Below, in pieces: positions 17,625-26,483 of a DNA stretch of 64,000 nt. Position numbers and translations under genes: made by a program. The stretch lies in assembly GCF_046127645.1 (NCBI RefSeq), contig NZ_CP175919.1, one strand, 5' to 3'. The notes beneath the pieces are model-generated. The model ran no database searches. It had not been told where the DNA came from and saw only the letters and a list, made by a program, of their open reading frames with translations. This stretch comes from Clostridium_F caseinilyticum (GTDB lineage: Bacteria > Bacillota > Clostridia > Clostridiales > Clostridiaceae). Positions within the stretch are counted from its first letter, which is position 1, and every line of letters starts with the position of its first letter.

Positions 17625-19109
17625 TTAATTCTTCTCTTTTGCAGATATAGATATACTTATTTTTGTTCCCATATTGACTCTACTTTTAATTTCTATACTG
17701 CCTTTGTGTTCTTTTATAATCCATTTTGCTATAGAAAGACCTAATCCATTGCCGCCTTTATCCTTTGTTCTAGACTTATCTATTCTATAGAATCTATCAA
17801 AAATATAAGGTATATACTCCTTTGGAATTCCCAAACCTGTATCTTCAACTGTAATAACAACTTTATTTTTATTTATATGTGATCCAATAGTTATTTTTCC
17901 TTGTTCAGGTGTAAACTTTAAACTATTATCTACAAATATTCGTAAGGCTTGTTTTAACAATTTGTAATCTGCAAAGACTAAAATATCATCATTACTTTCA
18001 TTAATAATATCATGACTTGAATTTATTAACCTAGTCTCTCGTACAATTTCATCCAATAATTTATTTATATGAAACTCTTCCTTATGAATCTTCTGAGTCT
18101 TTTTATCAGCCCTTGCTAAGAATAATAATTTTTCAACTAAATCCTTCATATTTTCGGACTCATCCTTAATAGCTGTAACCGCTTCTTCTAAAACTTCTCT
18201 ATCATCTTTCCCCCATCTATAGAGCATATTTGCATATCCTTGAATAACTGCAATAGGGGTTCTAAGTTCGTGGGAAGCGTCTGATACAAAACGATTTTGA
18301 TTTTCATAAGACTCCTCAATTCTATCAAACATATCATTAACAGTTTGAGTAAGTTCCCTTAATTCATCATGGAAACCTTTCACATTTAGACGAGTATCTA
18401 AGTTTTGTATATTTATCTTTTTTATTGTATAATTCATTTCATTTATAGGGTCAACCACTTTTTTACCTATTCGAGAACCAAATTTTATAATTATAATTAA
18501 AATGAAAATATCAAGAACTCCCATAATGATAAAATATAAATGGAAATATTCATTTTCCTTTTGTAAATCACTTATAACTTGTATATAATATATTTCACTT
18601 TTAAATTCAAAACTTTTATTTAAAATTAATCTTTCTAAATTATCATTTCCTGTTATAAGGTATGGTAAATCCTTTTTAAAATGTCCATAATGTTCTTTCG
18701 TCTTTTTATTGGTTGAATAAACAACACTCTTATCATTTTCCAAAATGCTTATAGATACATTACCTTTTTTAGCAATACTATCTATTAATTCCTTTGGGAC
18801 TTTTGGCACATCTTTTATATTATTTGATACTATTTCTGCATACATATTTAAGTTATTCTTAGCTTGTTTTATTAAAAAGGTCCTAAAACCAAACAAAACT
18901 GTATATGTGAATAAAAATAGTAATATTGATATTATAAGTGTATACATAAAATTCAATTTAAAAGTAATAGAGAACCTTAACCTTACTTTAAATTTATCTA
19001 ATAAAGCTTTAATAATTCTTGGAACTACTATTATTACTTTCTTTATAATTATATAAGTATATTTAAAAATATCTTTAATAAACTTTATAAGGCTTAGTAT
19101 TTTATTCAT
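17625..19109 (-). CDS. Sensor histidine kinase
   Basis: This 494-residue membrane kinase has a long basic cytoplasmic N-terminus of about 45 residues, a first span near 47-73, an extracytoplasmic sensor of about 110 residues, a second span near 188-210, a HAMP linker, the HisKA phosphoacceptor box FVSDASHELRTPIAV, and an ATPase domain with the N box (DNSLKFTPEQG), DTGLGIP and GGNGLGLSIAK. It overlaps the upstream response regulator by 8 nt and is transcribed with it. The signal it senses is not evident. The 45-residue basic leader before the first span is longer than usual for OmpR-type partners. Confidence 0.93.
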   Translation of the reverse strand: MNKILSLIKFIKDIFKYTYIIIKKVIIVVPRIIKALLDKFKVRLRFSITFKLNFMYTLIISILLFLFTYTVLFGFRTFLIKQAKNNLNMYAEIVSNNIKDVPKVPKELIDSIAKKGNVSISILENDKSVVYSTNKKTKEHYGHFKKDLPYLITGNDNLERLILNKSFEFKSEIYYIQVISDLQKENEYFHLYFIIMGVLDIFILIIIIKFGSRIGKKVVDPINEMNYTIKKINIQNLDTRLNVKGFHDELRELTQTVNDMFDRIEESYENQNRFVSDASHELRTPIAVIQGYANMLYRWGKDDREVLEEAVTAIKDESENMKDLVEKLLFLARADKKTQKIHKEEFHINKLLDEIVRETRLINSSHDIINESNDDILVFADYKLLKQALRIFVDNSLKFTPEQGKITIGSHINKNKVVITVEDTGLGIPKEYIPYIFDRFYRIDKSRTKDKGGNGLGLSIAKWIIKEHKGSIEIKSRVNMGTKISISISAKEKN

Positions 19110-19794
19110 CTTTTAAAAGATACCCCACTCCTCTAATTGTATATATAAATCTTTCATTATACTTATTATCAATTTTTGTCCTCAAATATCTTACATAAAC
19201 ATCTACCACATTAGTATCCCCTAAATAATCAAAACCCCATACCTTATTTAATATTTGATCCCTATTTAAAGCAATATTTTTATTTTCCATAAAGAATTTT
19301 AATAAATCAAACTCAGTCTTTGTAAGATCTATACCTTCTTTATTATAGTATACAATATGTTTGTCTAAATCTAATTCTAACCCTTTTATGCACATAGTAT
19401 TAGAATTCTTTACGTCTACTCTTTTTCTTTTAAGTGCTACTCTTATTCTAGCTAAAAGTTCTTCTATAGCAAAAGGTTTAGTAATATAATCATCAGCACC
19501 AGTATCTAATCCCATTACAATATCTGTTGTTTCATCCTTCGCTGTTAACATTATTATAGCCATATCTGATATTTGACGTATTCTTCTACAAACCTCCATA
19601 CCATTTAATTTAGGAAGCATTATATCTAATAATATTAAATCATATTTTTCATTTAAAGCTTTATTTAAACCCTCTCTACCATCATAAGCTTTTTCTATTT
19701 CATATCCCTCATATTCCAATTCTAGTTGAAGAAAACGAGAAATTTTAACTTCATCCTCTACTATAAGAATTTTTCCCTTATGCTGTTTATCCAT
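19102..19794 (-). CDS. OmpR-family response regulator
   Basis: This 230-residue regulator has a receiver domain (KILIVEDEVKI, phosphoacceptor in DLILLDIMLPKLNGMEV, MLTAKDE, and the Lys of YITKPFAIEELLAR) and a C-terminal winged-helix DNA-binding domain (LTKTEFDLLKFFMEN, VDVYVRYLRTKID, IRGVGYLL). The longest frame starts 11 codons earlier, but GGAGG lies 7 nt before ATG 19794, which gives the normal family N-terminus. It is the first gene of a two-gene unit with the histidine kinase. No target gene can be assigned; the nearest neighbours do not suggest one. Confidence 0.94.
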   Translation of the reverse strand: MDKQHKGKILIVEDEVKISRFLQLELEYEGYEIEKAYDGREGLNKALNEKYDLILLDIMLPKLNGMEVCRRIRQISDMAIIMLTAKDETTDIVMGLDTGADDYITKPFAIEELLARIRVALKRKRVDVKNSNTMCIKGLELDLDKHIVYYNKEGIDLTKTEFDLLKFFMENKNIALNRDQILNKVWGFDYLGDTNVVDVYVRYLRTKIDNKYNERFIYTIRGVGYLLKDE

Positions 19795-19975
19795 TTTAAT
19801 TCCTCCAAAAATTATTTCACTAAACAAAAAACTATTTATATAAATTATATCTTACTTAACAATATAAGTATGTATATTTAGTAATATTCTTAAATTACGA
19901 CTTAACATCCTTTAAAGGGTGAGAATTAAAACAATAAATACTTTTGCTTAATAGATAGCTATAAAAATAAAAAAT

Positions 19976-20068
19976 ACTAATATTTGCGTCCTAATGTTTA
20001 AACTAACGCTCTAATGCCACATCCTGTGGCAACAAGAGCTAATGTTTACTTTACGCTTAAATATTAGT
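19976..20068. repeat. Long palindromic hairpin upstream of response regulator
   Basis: The arms ACTAATATTTGCGT (19976-19989) and ACGCTTAAATATTAGT (20053-20068) pair, and an inner stem GCTCT..TGCCACA / TGTGGCA..AGAGC is topped by a 3-nt loop. It resembles a mobile palindromic element or a transposon end; the IS4-type remnant lies 340 nt away. Confidence 0.6.
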
Positions 20069-20408
20069 TTACAAATAAAGTATTCTTATTATTTTTCTTG
20101 ATATCTATTTTCTCTAAAAGTATTTATTTTAATGCATTTAAAAGATGTTATTATAATTTCCAATTGTAAGGGAAACCCACAAAATCTTTAATTATAATAT
20201 TCATGTTAAGTTAATTATAAGTTTAAAAATTATAAAATTAAGTATAAATTCTATATGTAAGTATCTAAAAAAGCGCTAGCGCGGTGGGAGACTTTCTATA
20301 GTAATTAATTTGTATTTCTATGTGAAAAAACATTGATTTTATTCATAATAATTGGCGTAGCCAGAAGGTTTTCTGTTAAATACATGAGAATTTCTTTTTA
20401 TATTATAG

Positions 20409-20789
20409 GACACTAGTTTAAAGTTTGTAATTGAAATACTAATTGTAGATTCTCAAAATAGAGAAATAACATTTGTAACTAATATGTTTAAGTTATTAAC
20501 TGTGGAAATAGCATGGTTATATAAAAAACGTTGGAAAATAGAATTTTTTTTAAAATGGATAAAACAAAATCTTAAAATCAAAAAAATTATAGGACATAGT
20601 TTAAATGCAGTAATGATGCAAATAATATCAGCTATAATGACTTTTTTAATGTTAAAACTTATAGAAAAAGAATCTATTAGCTTTATCATATTAAATTTGT
20701 TTGCTAACGCAAATAGGATTAAATGTAAGTTTAAGTTAGATAAATGTTATGAAAATGCATTTTTGTCATGCTACGCATTAATTTTCTAA
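20409..20789 (+). pseudogene. IS4-family transposase, C-terminal remnant
   Basis: The open frame from 20409 reads a typical end of an IS4-type DDE transposase: SQNREITFVTN, then EIAWLYKKRWKIEFFLKWIKQ (core YKKRWKIEFF with the conserved E of the YREK motif region), NLKIKKIIGHSLNAV. The N-terminal two thirds, with the first two catalytic Asp residues, are missing, and a stop codon lies just upstream at 20406-20408. It is therefore a dead fragment. No clear ends or target duplication could be seen. The surrounding 1.4-kb gap (19795-21186) has no intact gene other than palindromic elements. Confidence 0.75.
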
Positions 20790-20904
20790 CAAAAATTTTA
20801 TGAGAGCCTTGCTGAAAATAATTTTATAAATACTTATTGGTTAACAGTATTTATTCTTTTAATTCTCATCTATGCTTTATACTATGTAATCTAAAAATCT
20901 AGGC

Positions 20905-21128
20905 TAACTTCAGTATATTAAAAATGGGGATATGTGGCGTAAAGGGCATTCGAAAAAGCTTAGATATTCTTATTTGTTTTTTGAAAATATATTAGAAAAA
21001 ACTGATTGTTTGAGCGAATAGCGAGTTATCATTTTTTTCAATATATTTTACAAAAACAATTTTAGAATATATTAGCGAATTGAGTTGCCCTTCTAGACAC
21101 ATATCCCTTTTTAATATACTAAAGGTAA
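20905..21128. repeat. MITE-like element with 43-nt inverted ends (delta)
   Basis: The left end at 20905-20948 (AGTATATTAAAAATGGGGAT, GTGGCG, AAGGGCA) and the right end at 21086-21128 (TGCCCTT, ACACATATCCC, TTTTAATATACT) are reverse complements over about 43 nt with few mismatches. The unit is 224 nt long with no coding capacity. No second copy is in this window. It lies just after the DUF4342 gene's stop on the minus strand. Confidence 0.75.
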
Positions 21129-21186
21129 ACTACCTTTTAAGTCGTAATTTCCTTACTTTATGAAATAATTTTTATCTAGTATTTAT

Positions 21187-21645
21187 TTAATCACAAACTT
21201 CTTTTTCTTCAGATAAATCATCAACTATATTATTAACTTTAGTAGATACTTTATTTAAAACATCATTAATTTTAGAATCTTCTCCTGGATTTTTTTCTAC
21301 TCTGATGCTATGCTTTGTAACTAAGGCAACTACAGTAGCAGCTATCATAACCGGAAATGCTAAAACAGCACACAATATAACTATATTAACTGGAACTTTT
21401 AATATAGTTTCTTCTTTTTTGCTAACTACAACTTTAGTCTTATTCCCTTTTCTAATTAAAATTTTAATTTTTTTAAATAATTTACTTTCACAGCATGGTT
21501 CGTCACTAATCTTTTTGTTCTTTTCAAGATATACTAAAGCCTCTATAACATCTCCATCAAATTTTTCTAATACCTCTTTTGCCTCTTCATAACTTACATT
21601 TGCTCTTTTTCTTAATAAGTCTATTTGTTCTAAAGATACACTCAT
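21187..21645 (-). CDS. UBA-like/DUF4342 small membrane-associated protein
   Basis: This 152-residue protein has an N-terminal UBA/EF-Ts-like helical motif (residues about 1-45, SLEQIDLLRKRANVSYEEAKEVLEK, seen as VSYEEAKEVLEKFDGDVIEAL) and a central DUF4342 region with a membrane-embedding hydrophobic stretch VPVNIVILCAVLAFPVMIAA preceded by basic residues. The C-terminus is short and acidic. Function is unknown for the family. It starts at ATG after GGAGGGATT and stands alone between repeat-rich spacers. Confidence 0.82.
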   Translation of the reverse strand: MSVSLEQIDLLRKRANVSYEEAKEVLEKFDGDVIEALVYLEKNKKISDEPCCESKLFKKIKILIRKGNKTKVVVSKKEETILKVPVNIVILCAVLAFPVMIAATVVALVTKHSIRVEKNPGEDSKINDVLNKVSTKVNNIVDDLSEEKEVCD

Positions 21646-21924
21646 CTTAGAATCCCTCCATTTTTATTATATATTTAAGAAAATGCATATAACTAATGAT
21701 TTCTTTTATCTTATGACTTTATTATATATAGTAAAAATTAGAAGAACTTTAATAAAAGATTAGAATTTGATTAGAAAATCAATCTTCATATATAAATTAA
21801 TTGTAATCTTTAATTTAATTAATAGACTTTCTCAAAATAAATTATTATATAAAAGTATTTTAAAATATCTAGATATATATAATAAATGACTAAGTTTCTA
21901 AATAGAATTTGGCTACAAAACAAA

Positions 21925-22034
21925 GAAAGGGCTTCTCATATTGCATTTTACAATAAAAAGAACCTATATGAATAGACTCTTTTTTACTTATATCCATTCT
22001 ATAGGTTCCATTTTATTGTGAGATAGCCCCTTTT
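21925..22034. terminator. Long bidirectional terminator-like palindrome
   Basis: An inner stem GAACCTATA / TATAGGTTC (21960-22009) is flanked by outer arms GGGCTTCTCA and TGAGATAGCCC with CAATAAAA / TTTTATTG between. It ends 19 nt from the nitroreductase stop and can terminate on either strand. The remaining part of 21646-21924 is gene-free. Confidence 0.6.
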
Positions 22035-22052
22035 ATATCATCATTCTTTCTA

Positions 22053-22652
22053 TTATTTAATTATTCTAATACGTTCTTCTAAAGGTTTATATTCTTTTTC
22101 ATCTGGTTTTACAGTTGGTTTTCCAAAAGGCATTTGAGCTATAAGTTTCCAATTGCTTGGTATATCCCATTCTTTTTTTACATCCTCTTCAATAAGTTCA
22201 TTATAATGTTGCAATGAAGCTCCAAAACCTTCTATTTCTAATGATGTCCATATAACTAATTGATGCATTCCACTAGCTTGTTGAGACCATATTGGGAAAT
22301 TATCTTTGTATAGCCCAAATTGCTTCTGAAGATCTTCTACTACACTCATATCTTCAAAATATAAAACTGTTCCATATCCATTAGCAAAAGAATTTATTTT
22401 TTCTTCAGTACTTTTAAATTTATCTTCAGGTACTATCTTTCTTAAAGATTCTTTTGTGATACTCCATAATTTATCATGTTTATCTCCTAATAATAGTACA
22501 ATTCTTGCACTTTGAGAATTAAAAGCAGATGGTGTGTGTTTTACTGCATGCTCAATAATTTCTTTAATTCTATCATCTGAAGCTACCTTTTCCTTACTTA
22601 TTCCATAAAATGTACGTCTTTCTTTTATTGCTTCATAAAAATCTTTCTTCAT
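22053..22652 (-). CDS. Nitroreductase family protein (Frm2/CinD-like)
   Basis: This about 199-residue FMN-dependent oxidoreductase begins KKDFYEAIKERRTFYGISKE and carries HTPSAFNSQSARIVLLLG, GYGTVLYFED, IWSQQASGMHQLVIWTSLE and LIAQMPFGKP, the pattern of the fungal Frm2 / lactococcal CinD branch of nitroreductases. These enzymes reduce nitro-aromatics or quinones with NAD(P)H and are linked to oxidative or copper stress. ATG at 22652 is preferred since GGAGGG lies 6 nt before it; the longer reading would start at a TTG inside that site. It appears monocistronic. Confidence 0.9.
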   Translation of the reverse strand: MKKDFYEAIKERRTFYGISKEKVASDDRIKEIIEHAVKHTPSAFNSQSARIVLLLGDKHDKLWSITKESLRKIVPEDKFKSTEEKINSFANGYGTVLYFEDMSVVEDLQKQFGLYKDNFPIWSQQASGMHQLVIWTSLEIEGFGASLQHYNELIEEDVKKEWDIPSNWKLIAQMPFGKPTVKPDEKEYKPLEERIRIIK

Positions 22653-23040
22653 TATTAATCCCTCCAATGTTATATATAATTATATTTTTACTATTAAAAT
22701 ATAATTATGATTTACATAAAGCTTTTTCATATCTAAAATTCCAATTTATATTTTCTAACTTTATTCTTTGTATAAAACTAAATATTATATTCCTTATATC
22801 TTCAATTATAATTCATATATTAATGAATTTTACAATTCTCTTTAATAATATTATTCCATATATTCTCTTATTGGTCAATAATTATTTTTAGTTAGTTATT
22901 ATTATTTGTTTTTATTTTAATTTCTTGCTAATAAATACACTTATGTTTCCATATAAATTTTTCTTGCTATTGAATAATAATTTCTATTCCTAATTAACCA
23001 CAAAGACTTCTACTGCTAAGTTGCAGTTATTAGATACAAT

Positions 23041-23087
23041 ATAAGAAACTATCTCAAAATAAAATTTAATTTAAGATAGTTTCTTAT
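23041..23087 (-). terminator. Hairpin after choloylglycine hydrolase-family gene
   Basis: ATAAGAAACTATCT at 23041-23054 is perfectly complementary to AGATAGTTTCTTAT at 23074-23087. It lies 14 nt past the stop of the minus-strand gene. There is little T-run after it, so terminator activity is probable but not certain. The rest of 22653-23040 is gene-free. Confidence 0.6.
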
Positions 23088-23100
23088 ATTACTAATATTA

Positions 23101-24090
23101 CTAATTTATATTATTAATTGATTCTACTTTATTAACTGGAAACTCTTTCATAAAAGGCATATCTAAATCTTCATTAAATAAATGAACAGCTGAAATTTGG
23201 TGATTTTCATAAGTATAATAATAATATGCAGCTGATTCACTACACATTACAGAAGTGTATAATGTATAATCACAAGCACCATCAGATTTTAAAACTGTTC
23301 CTTTGGGAATTTCACAATTAGACAATATATGAAATATACCATTTACTCCTTCAATTTCATTATCAATATCCATAATATTATTTTTTAAATAAACTGCCCT
23401 AACAAAGCGAGAGGGTGGAGTAAAATCTCCTGGTAATCCAAAAGTTCCAGACCCTTGGCTAAAAGCAGATAACTCTAAGTCATTCCATGTAACATTATCA
23501 AATTGTTTAGCTCTCACTCCAATATATTGACGTAAATTACTTAAATGCCATTCAAAATTAGGACTATTTGTCATAACACCAATTGGATTATCAAATACCT
23601 CTAATCCTCTATATGTTCTTTCTATCACTATACTTTTACCAGATTTATCAGATAAAATCCAATGCAAGGGTGGAGCAAAATTTAATATAGACAATACTTT
23701 ATTAATAATTACTACATTTTTCAATGATTTCTTTACTTCCTCTAAATTTTTAAATTGAGATAGTGCCCATAATACAAAATCATAACAAGCTATATTTTCT
23801 TTATTTTCAATATTTTTCTCCTCATACTTTGCAAATCCGGGGAAATAAAGAGTAGCGCAAGTTAACCCTTTTTCATTTACACCATCAGCAAAAACGGGAT
23901 GACTGTCTGTTACTACAGACATACCAATAAAAGCATATTTTGTACTTTTAACATTTTTATCTGTTACATTAGTCCATTTAAAATTTCTAGGGATTAAGCG
24001 AACAGATTCATTAAACTTCACTGAGAAGTCCATTGTACGTCCAAACAAATTTTTTCTATCCTTTGTTTTTAAAATCACACTAGTGCACAT
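23101..24090 (-). CDS. Choloylglycine hydrolase family amidase, penicillin V acylase-like
   Basis: This 329-residue N-terminal-nucleophile hydrolase matches the bile salt hydrolase/penicillin V acylase family. After removal of Met1 the nucleophile is Cys2. Family numbering fits without gaps: Arg18 and Asp21 (GRTMDF), Asn175 (VMTNSPNF) and Arg228 (PPSRFVRA) are all present. Position 82, which is Asn in bile salt hydrolases such as the C. perfringens enzyme, is Tyr here (CATLYFP), as in Bacillus sphaericus penicillin V acylase. This favours a non-bile N-acyl amide substrate, though the split is not absolute. No signal peptide is seen, so it is cytoplasmic. It is monocistronic. Confidence 0.9.
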   Translation of the reverse strand: MCTSVILKTKDRKNLFGRTMDFSVKFNESVRLIPRNFKWTNVTDKNVKSTKYAFIGMSVVTDSHPVFADGVNEKGLTCATLYFPGFAKYEEKNIENKENIACYDFVLWALSQFKNLEEVKKSLKNVVIINKVLSILNFAPPLHWILSDKSGKSIVIERTYRGLEVFDNPIGVMTNSPNFEWHLSNLRQYIGVRAKQFDNVTWNDLELSAFSQGSGTFGLPGDFTPPSRFVRAVYLKNNIMDIDNEIEGVNGIFHILSNCEIPKGTVLKSDGACDYTLYTSVMCSESAAYYYYTYENHQISAVHLFNEDLDMPFMKEFPVNKVESINNIN

Positions 24091-24299
24091 AAATTAAACA
24101 CGTCCTTTTAATTCCAATGTATTAACAATACATTAGTTAATTTTTATAAAAAACAACATGTAATTATTCTCTTAAATATTATTTTTACAATAAACATAAT
24201 ATTTATTCTTGTAAAATATATTTGTATTTTTGTATTGTTAATATTAACTTATATCTATGTATTTTTTCATATATTGTAAAATTAAAAAATTATAAAAAC

Positions 24300-24564
24300 A
24301 AAGAGTTTACTCTAAAATAGCTTTAATTTTAATATAGTAAATGTAAATAATACATAAGTAGTTCTTAATTTAACATAATTAAAAAATTTTGTAATTCCTC
24401 ACAGGAGGTGAGGAACAGTAGTGAAACCAAGGATGGTGTCTCTACTGGGTAAAAGTTTTTTAATGAAGTCAAATTTAGAACTGCTTAGCAAAATAAATTG
24501 CCTTATAAATGTATTATTTATATTTACGGTTTTAAAATTAAAGCTATTTTGAGATAGACTCTTT
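24300..24564 (+). repeat. Alpha structured repeat, copy B
   Basis: The ends are inverted repeats (AAAATAGCTTTAATTTTAA and its complement, extended by AAAGAGT...ACTCTTT). The core has the hairpins CCTCACAGGAGGTGAGG and CAGTAG-TGAA-ACC-AAGGAT-GGT-GTCT-CTACTG. It ends 24 nt from the stop of the minus-strand acetyltransferase gene. The remaining part of 24091-24299 is A+T-rich with no gene. Confidence 0.85.
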
Positions 24565-24587
24565 ATTTAGGTTTACTTTGGCAATGT

Positions 24588-25181
24588 TTAAACCATTTTA
24601 ACCATTCTATATAAATATTGTGAACAATACTTTTCCTCTTTTTCAAATTTATAATCTAATTTTTCATAGAACTTTCTTACATTTTTATCCTTAGCCAATA
24701 GTGAACATCCTTTATAGCCTTCCTTTTTAGCAATCTTTTCTGCTAATCTCATTAACTCTTTTCCTATTCCAAGACCTCTTACGGATTTATCAGTGGCTAA
24801 ATTTGCTATATAAAGTTCTCTTTTTCCACCCTCTTCTAAACTCATTCCTTTAATAAAATCTTTTATAAATTTCATTTTTCCTTTAATTCCTTTAATCATA
24901 AAAAGTAACTTGAAACTAGTTTTAGTATCCAGCTGTGCTATCTCTTCACTATCTAAAAGAATTATAGCTCCACAAATTTTATCATTTAACTGTGCTACTT
25001 TTACATTTAAATAAGAATATCTAGAGTTATCACTTAATACTAATAACTTAATCCTATTTAAAATTTCTTCTTTTGTGCCCTGGCCCCAAATATGCTCTGG
25101 AAGATCCTCCGTATCATATATAAGACCAGCGATAATGGGGGCGTCCTCCTCCACAGCTTCTCTTAATGTGAAGTTTTTCAT
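24588..25181 (-). CDS. GNAT family N-acetyltransferase
   Basis: This 197-residue protein has the GNAT fold: an N-terminal FTLREAVEEDAPIIAGLIYD, a central strand YIANLATDKSVRGLGIGKELM in which VRGLGIGKELM is the acetyl-CoA pyrophosphate loop (RxxGxG/A), and KNVRKFYEKLDYKFE at the end. The acceptor substrate is unknown. It starts after AGAGGGATAATT. The gene is followed directly by alpha repeat copy B and is not in an obvious operon. Confidence 0.88.
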   Translation of the reverse strand: MKNFTLREAVEEDAPIIAGLIYDTEDLPEHIWGQGTKEEILNRIKLLVLSDNSRYSYLNVKVAQLNDKICGAIILLDSEEIAQLDTKTSFKLLFMIKGIKGKMKFIKDFIKGMSLEEGGKRELYIANLATDKSVRGLGIGKELMRLAEKIAKKEGYKGCSLLAKDKNVRKFYEKLDYKFEKEEKYCSQYLYRMVKMV

Positions 25182-25492
25182 AATTATCCCTCTTTCATAG
25201 AATTTTCTTTTTAATAATAAATATTAAATACTTATATATATAATTATATATGAGTTCAACTCTTTAATTAAGACCGTGAAGGCACAATATGCTAGTACCA
25301 TTGTACTATTATTTGATTTTTACTAATTTATACAATTATTAGATTAGTACTTATCTGCATAATAAGCTTCAATATATTGCATTTACAGCTTATATAAATA
25401 GTTATAGTATCTTTAAATTAAAATATAATAGATAATCATCAAATAAATTTAATTTTAAAGCTCTATTATAGTAAATTAATAATTTACTATTC

Positions 25493-25529
25493 AAAAATAG
25501 GTAATCCACAAAAAAGATTACCTATTTTT
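25493..25529 (-). terminator. Rho-independent terminator of second GNAT gene
   Basis: A perfect 14-bp stem, AAAAATAGGTAATC and GATTACCTATTTTT, with a 9-nt loop and T-runs on both sides, lies 35 nt past the stop. The rest of 25182-25492 has no gene. Confidence 0.88.
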
Positions 25530-25563
25530 AAATACTAAAAAACTTTATTATATTAAGTTATTA

Positions 25564-26079
25564 TCATACTGTTTTAACAAATTCCCAGTAAATTAATTCA
25601 TTATCTCTATTAACTTCTTTGAGTTCAGCTTTTTCTAATATTCTAGCAGACGGCTTATTTGTAATCAAACATTCAGCCTTAATAACTTTAACATTTTCTT
25701 GAAAGTTTAACCAATTCATAATAGCCTTTAAAGATTCAAATCCAAAACCTTTTCCTCTTTCATGCTTTACTAGTCCAAATCCAATCTCAACTTCGCCCTT
25801 TTCATTAGGTATTCCATGAAAACCTATATCTCCAATTATCTTCTTACTATTTTTATCTACTATCATCCAAGTCTCAAATCCAGTTGGTTTCTTACTCTTT
25901 TCTAATGAATTATTTATAATAGGCAAAATATCCATTGTATCTTCTGTAGGCCATTCTTTATCACATTCAACTCCAAGTTTCTCAATTTCTTTACTGCTTT
26001 TGTTTATTAAAGATTTAGTTATTTCCAATGTTATAGGTATTAATATTAACCTATTTGTATTTATATTTTTTAAATTCAT
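25564..26079 (-). CDS. RimJ/RimL-type GNAT N-acetyltransferase
   Basis: This about 171-residue protein belongs to the RimJ/RimL-like GNAT group: INTNRLILIPITLE at the start, GDIGFHGIPNEKGEVEIGFGLV, the acetyl-CoA loop KHERGKGFGFESLKAI, and AECLITNKPSARILEKAELKEV near the end. The GTG at 26091 gives a longer frame, but AAGGTGG is positioned 8 nt before ATG 26079, giving the standard start. The substrate is not known. It is followed by a strong terminator and preceded by a beta palindromic element, and so is probably a single-gene unit. Confidence 0.9.
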   Translation of the reverse strand: MNLKNINTNRLILIPITLEITKSLINKSSKEIEKLGVECDKEWPTEDTMDILPIINNSLEKSKKPTGFETWMIVDKNSKKIIGDIGFHGIPNEKGEVEIGFGLVKHERGKGFGFESLKAIMNWLNFQENVKVIKAECLITNKPSARILEKAELKEVNRDNELIYWEFVKTV

Positions 26080-26224
26080 CTTGTTTTCCACCTTTCAATA
26101 ATATCTTATAGTAACTATATAAAAAATAGCTTATAGAAATAAAGGTGGTTCAATCACTGTAAATCTAGCTTAAATAATAAATCACCTTATTTCCATTTAT
26201 AAAATTTTTCATAAAATCAGCTCC

Positions 26225-26385
26225 CTTTATAATTTATTAATAAAAAGATTTCTAAGCTTTAGAGGGAGTTTTTAATCCCGCTAAAGCTTAGAAATCGTTA
26301 TCTAGTGGCGCATCACCTATTTACTCCCACTTTCAAGAAGATTGGGGTATTATAGCTGGTAGCCATCAGATAAAAGGATGAAATG
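26225..26385 (-). repeat. Beta palindromic element, copy 2
   Basis: A perfect 16-bp hairpin stem GATTTCTAAGCTTTAG / CTAAAGCTTAGAAATC lies at 26247-26262 and 26281-26296 with an inner GGGA/TCCC. To its right is a conserved tail (26297-26385: GTGGCG, TTTACTCCCAC, GAAGAT, GGGGTATTA, GGTAGCCATC) that matches 33065-33150 and less well 35765-35855. It lies upstream of the minus-strand acetyltransferase. Confidence 0.7.
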
Positions 26386-26483
26386 ATAGTATGTCCATCC
26401 TTTTTTATAAATTTTATTATATATCCAATTAAATGTAAATAAGTTTTAATAGAATTCACTCAATAACTCTGCATTCATTAATT

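Noticed and set aside
20453..20689. A 78-codon minus-strand frame over the IS4 remnant.
   Set aside because: Antisense shadow of the transposase fragment; no similarity or ribosome site.
26225..26385. Riboswitch upstream of the acetyltransferase (beta element).
   Set aside because: No known aptamer pattern is recognised, the element recurs before unrelated genes, and some copies are degenerate; a mobile palindrome is more likely.
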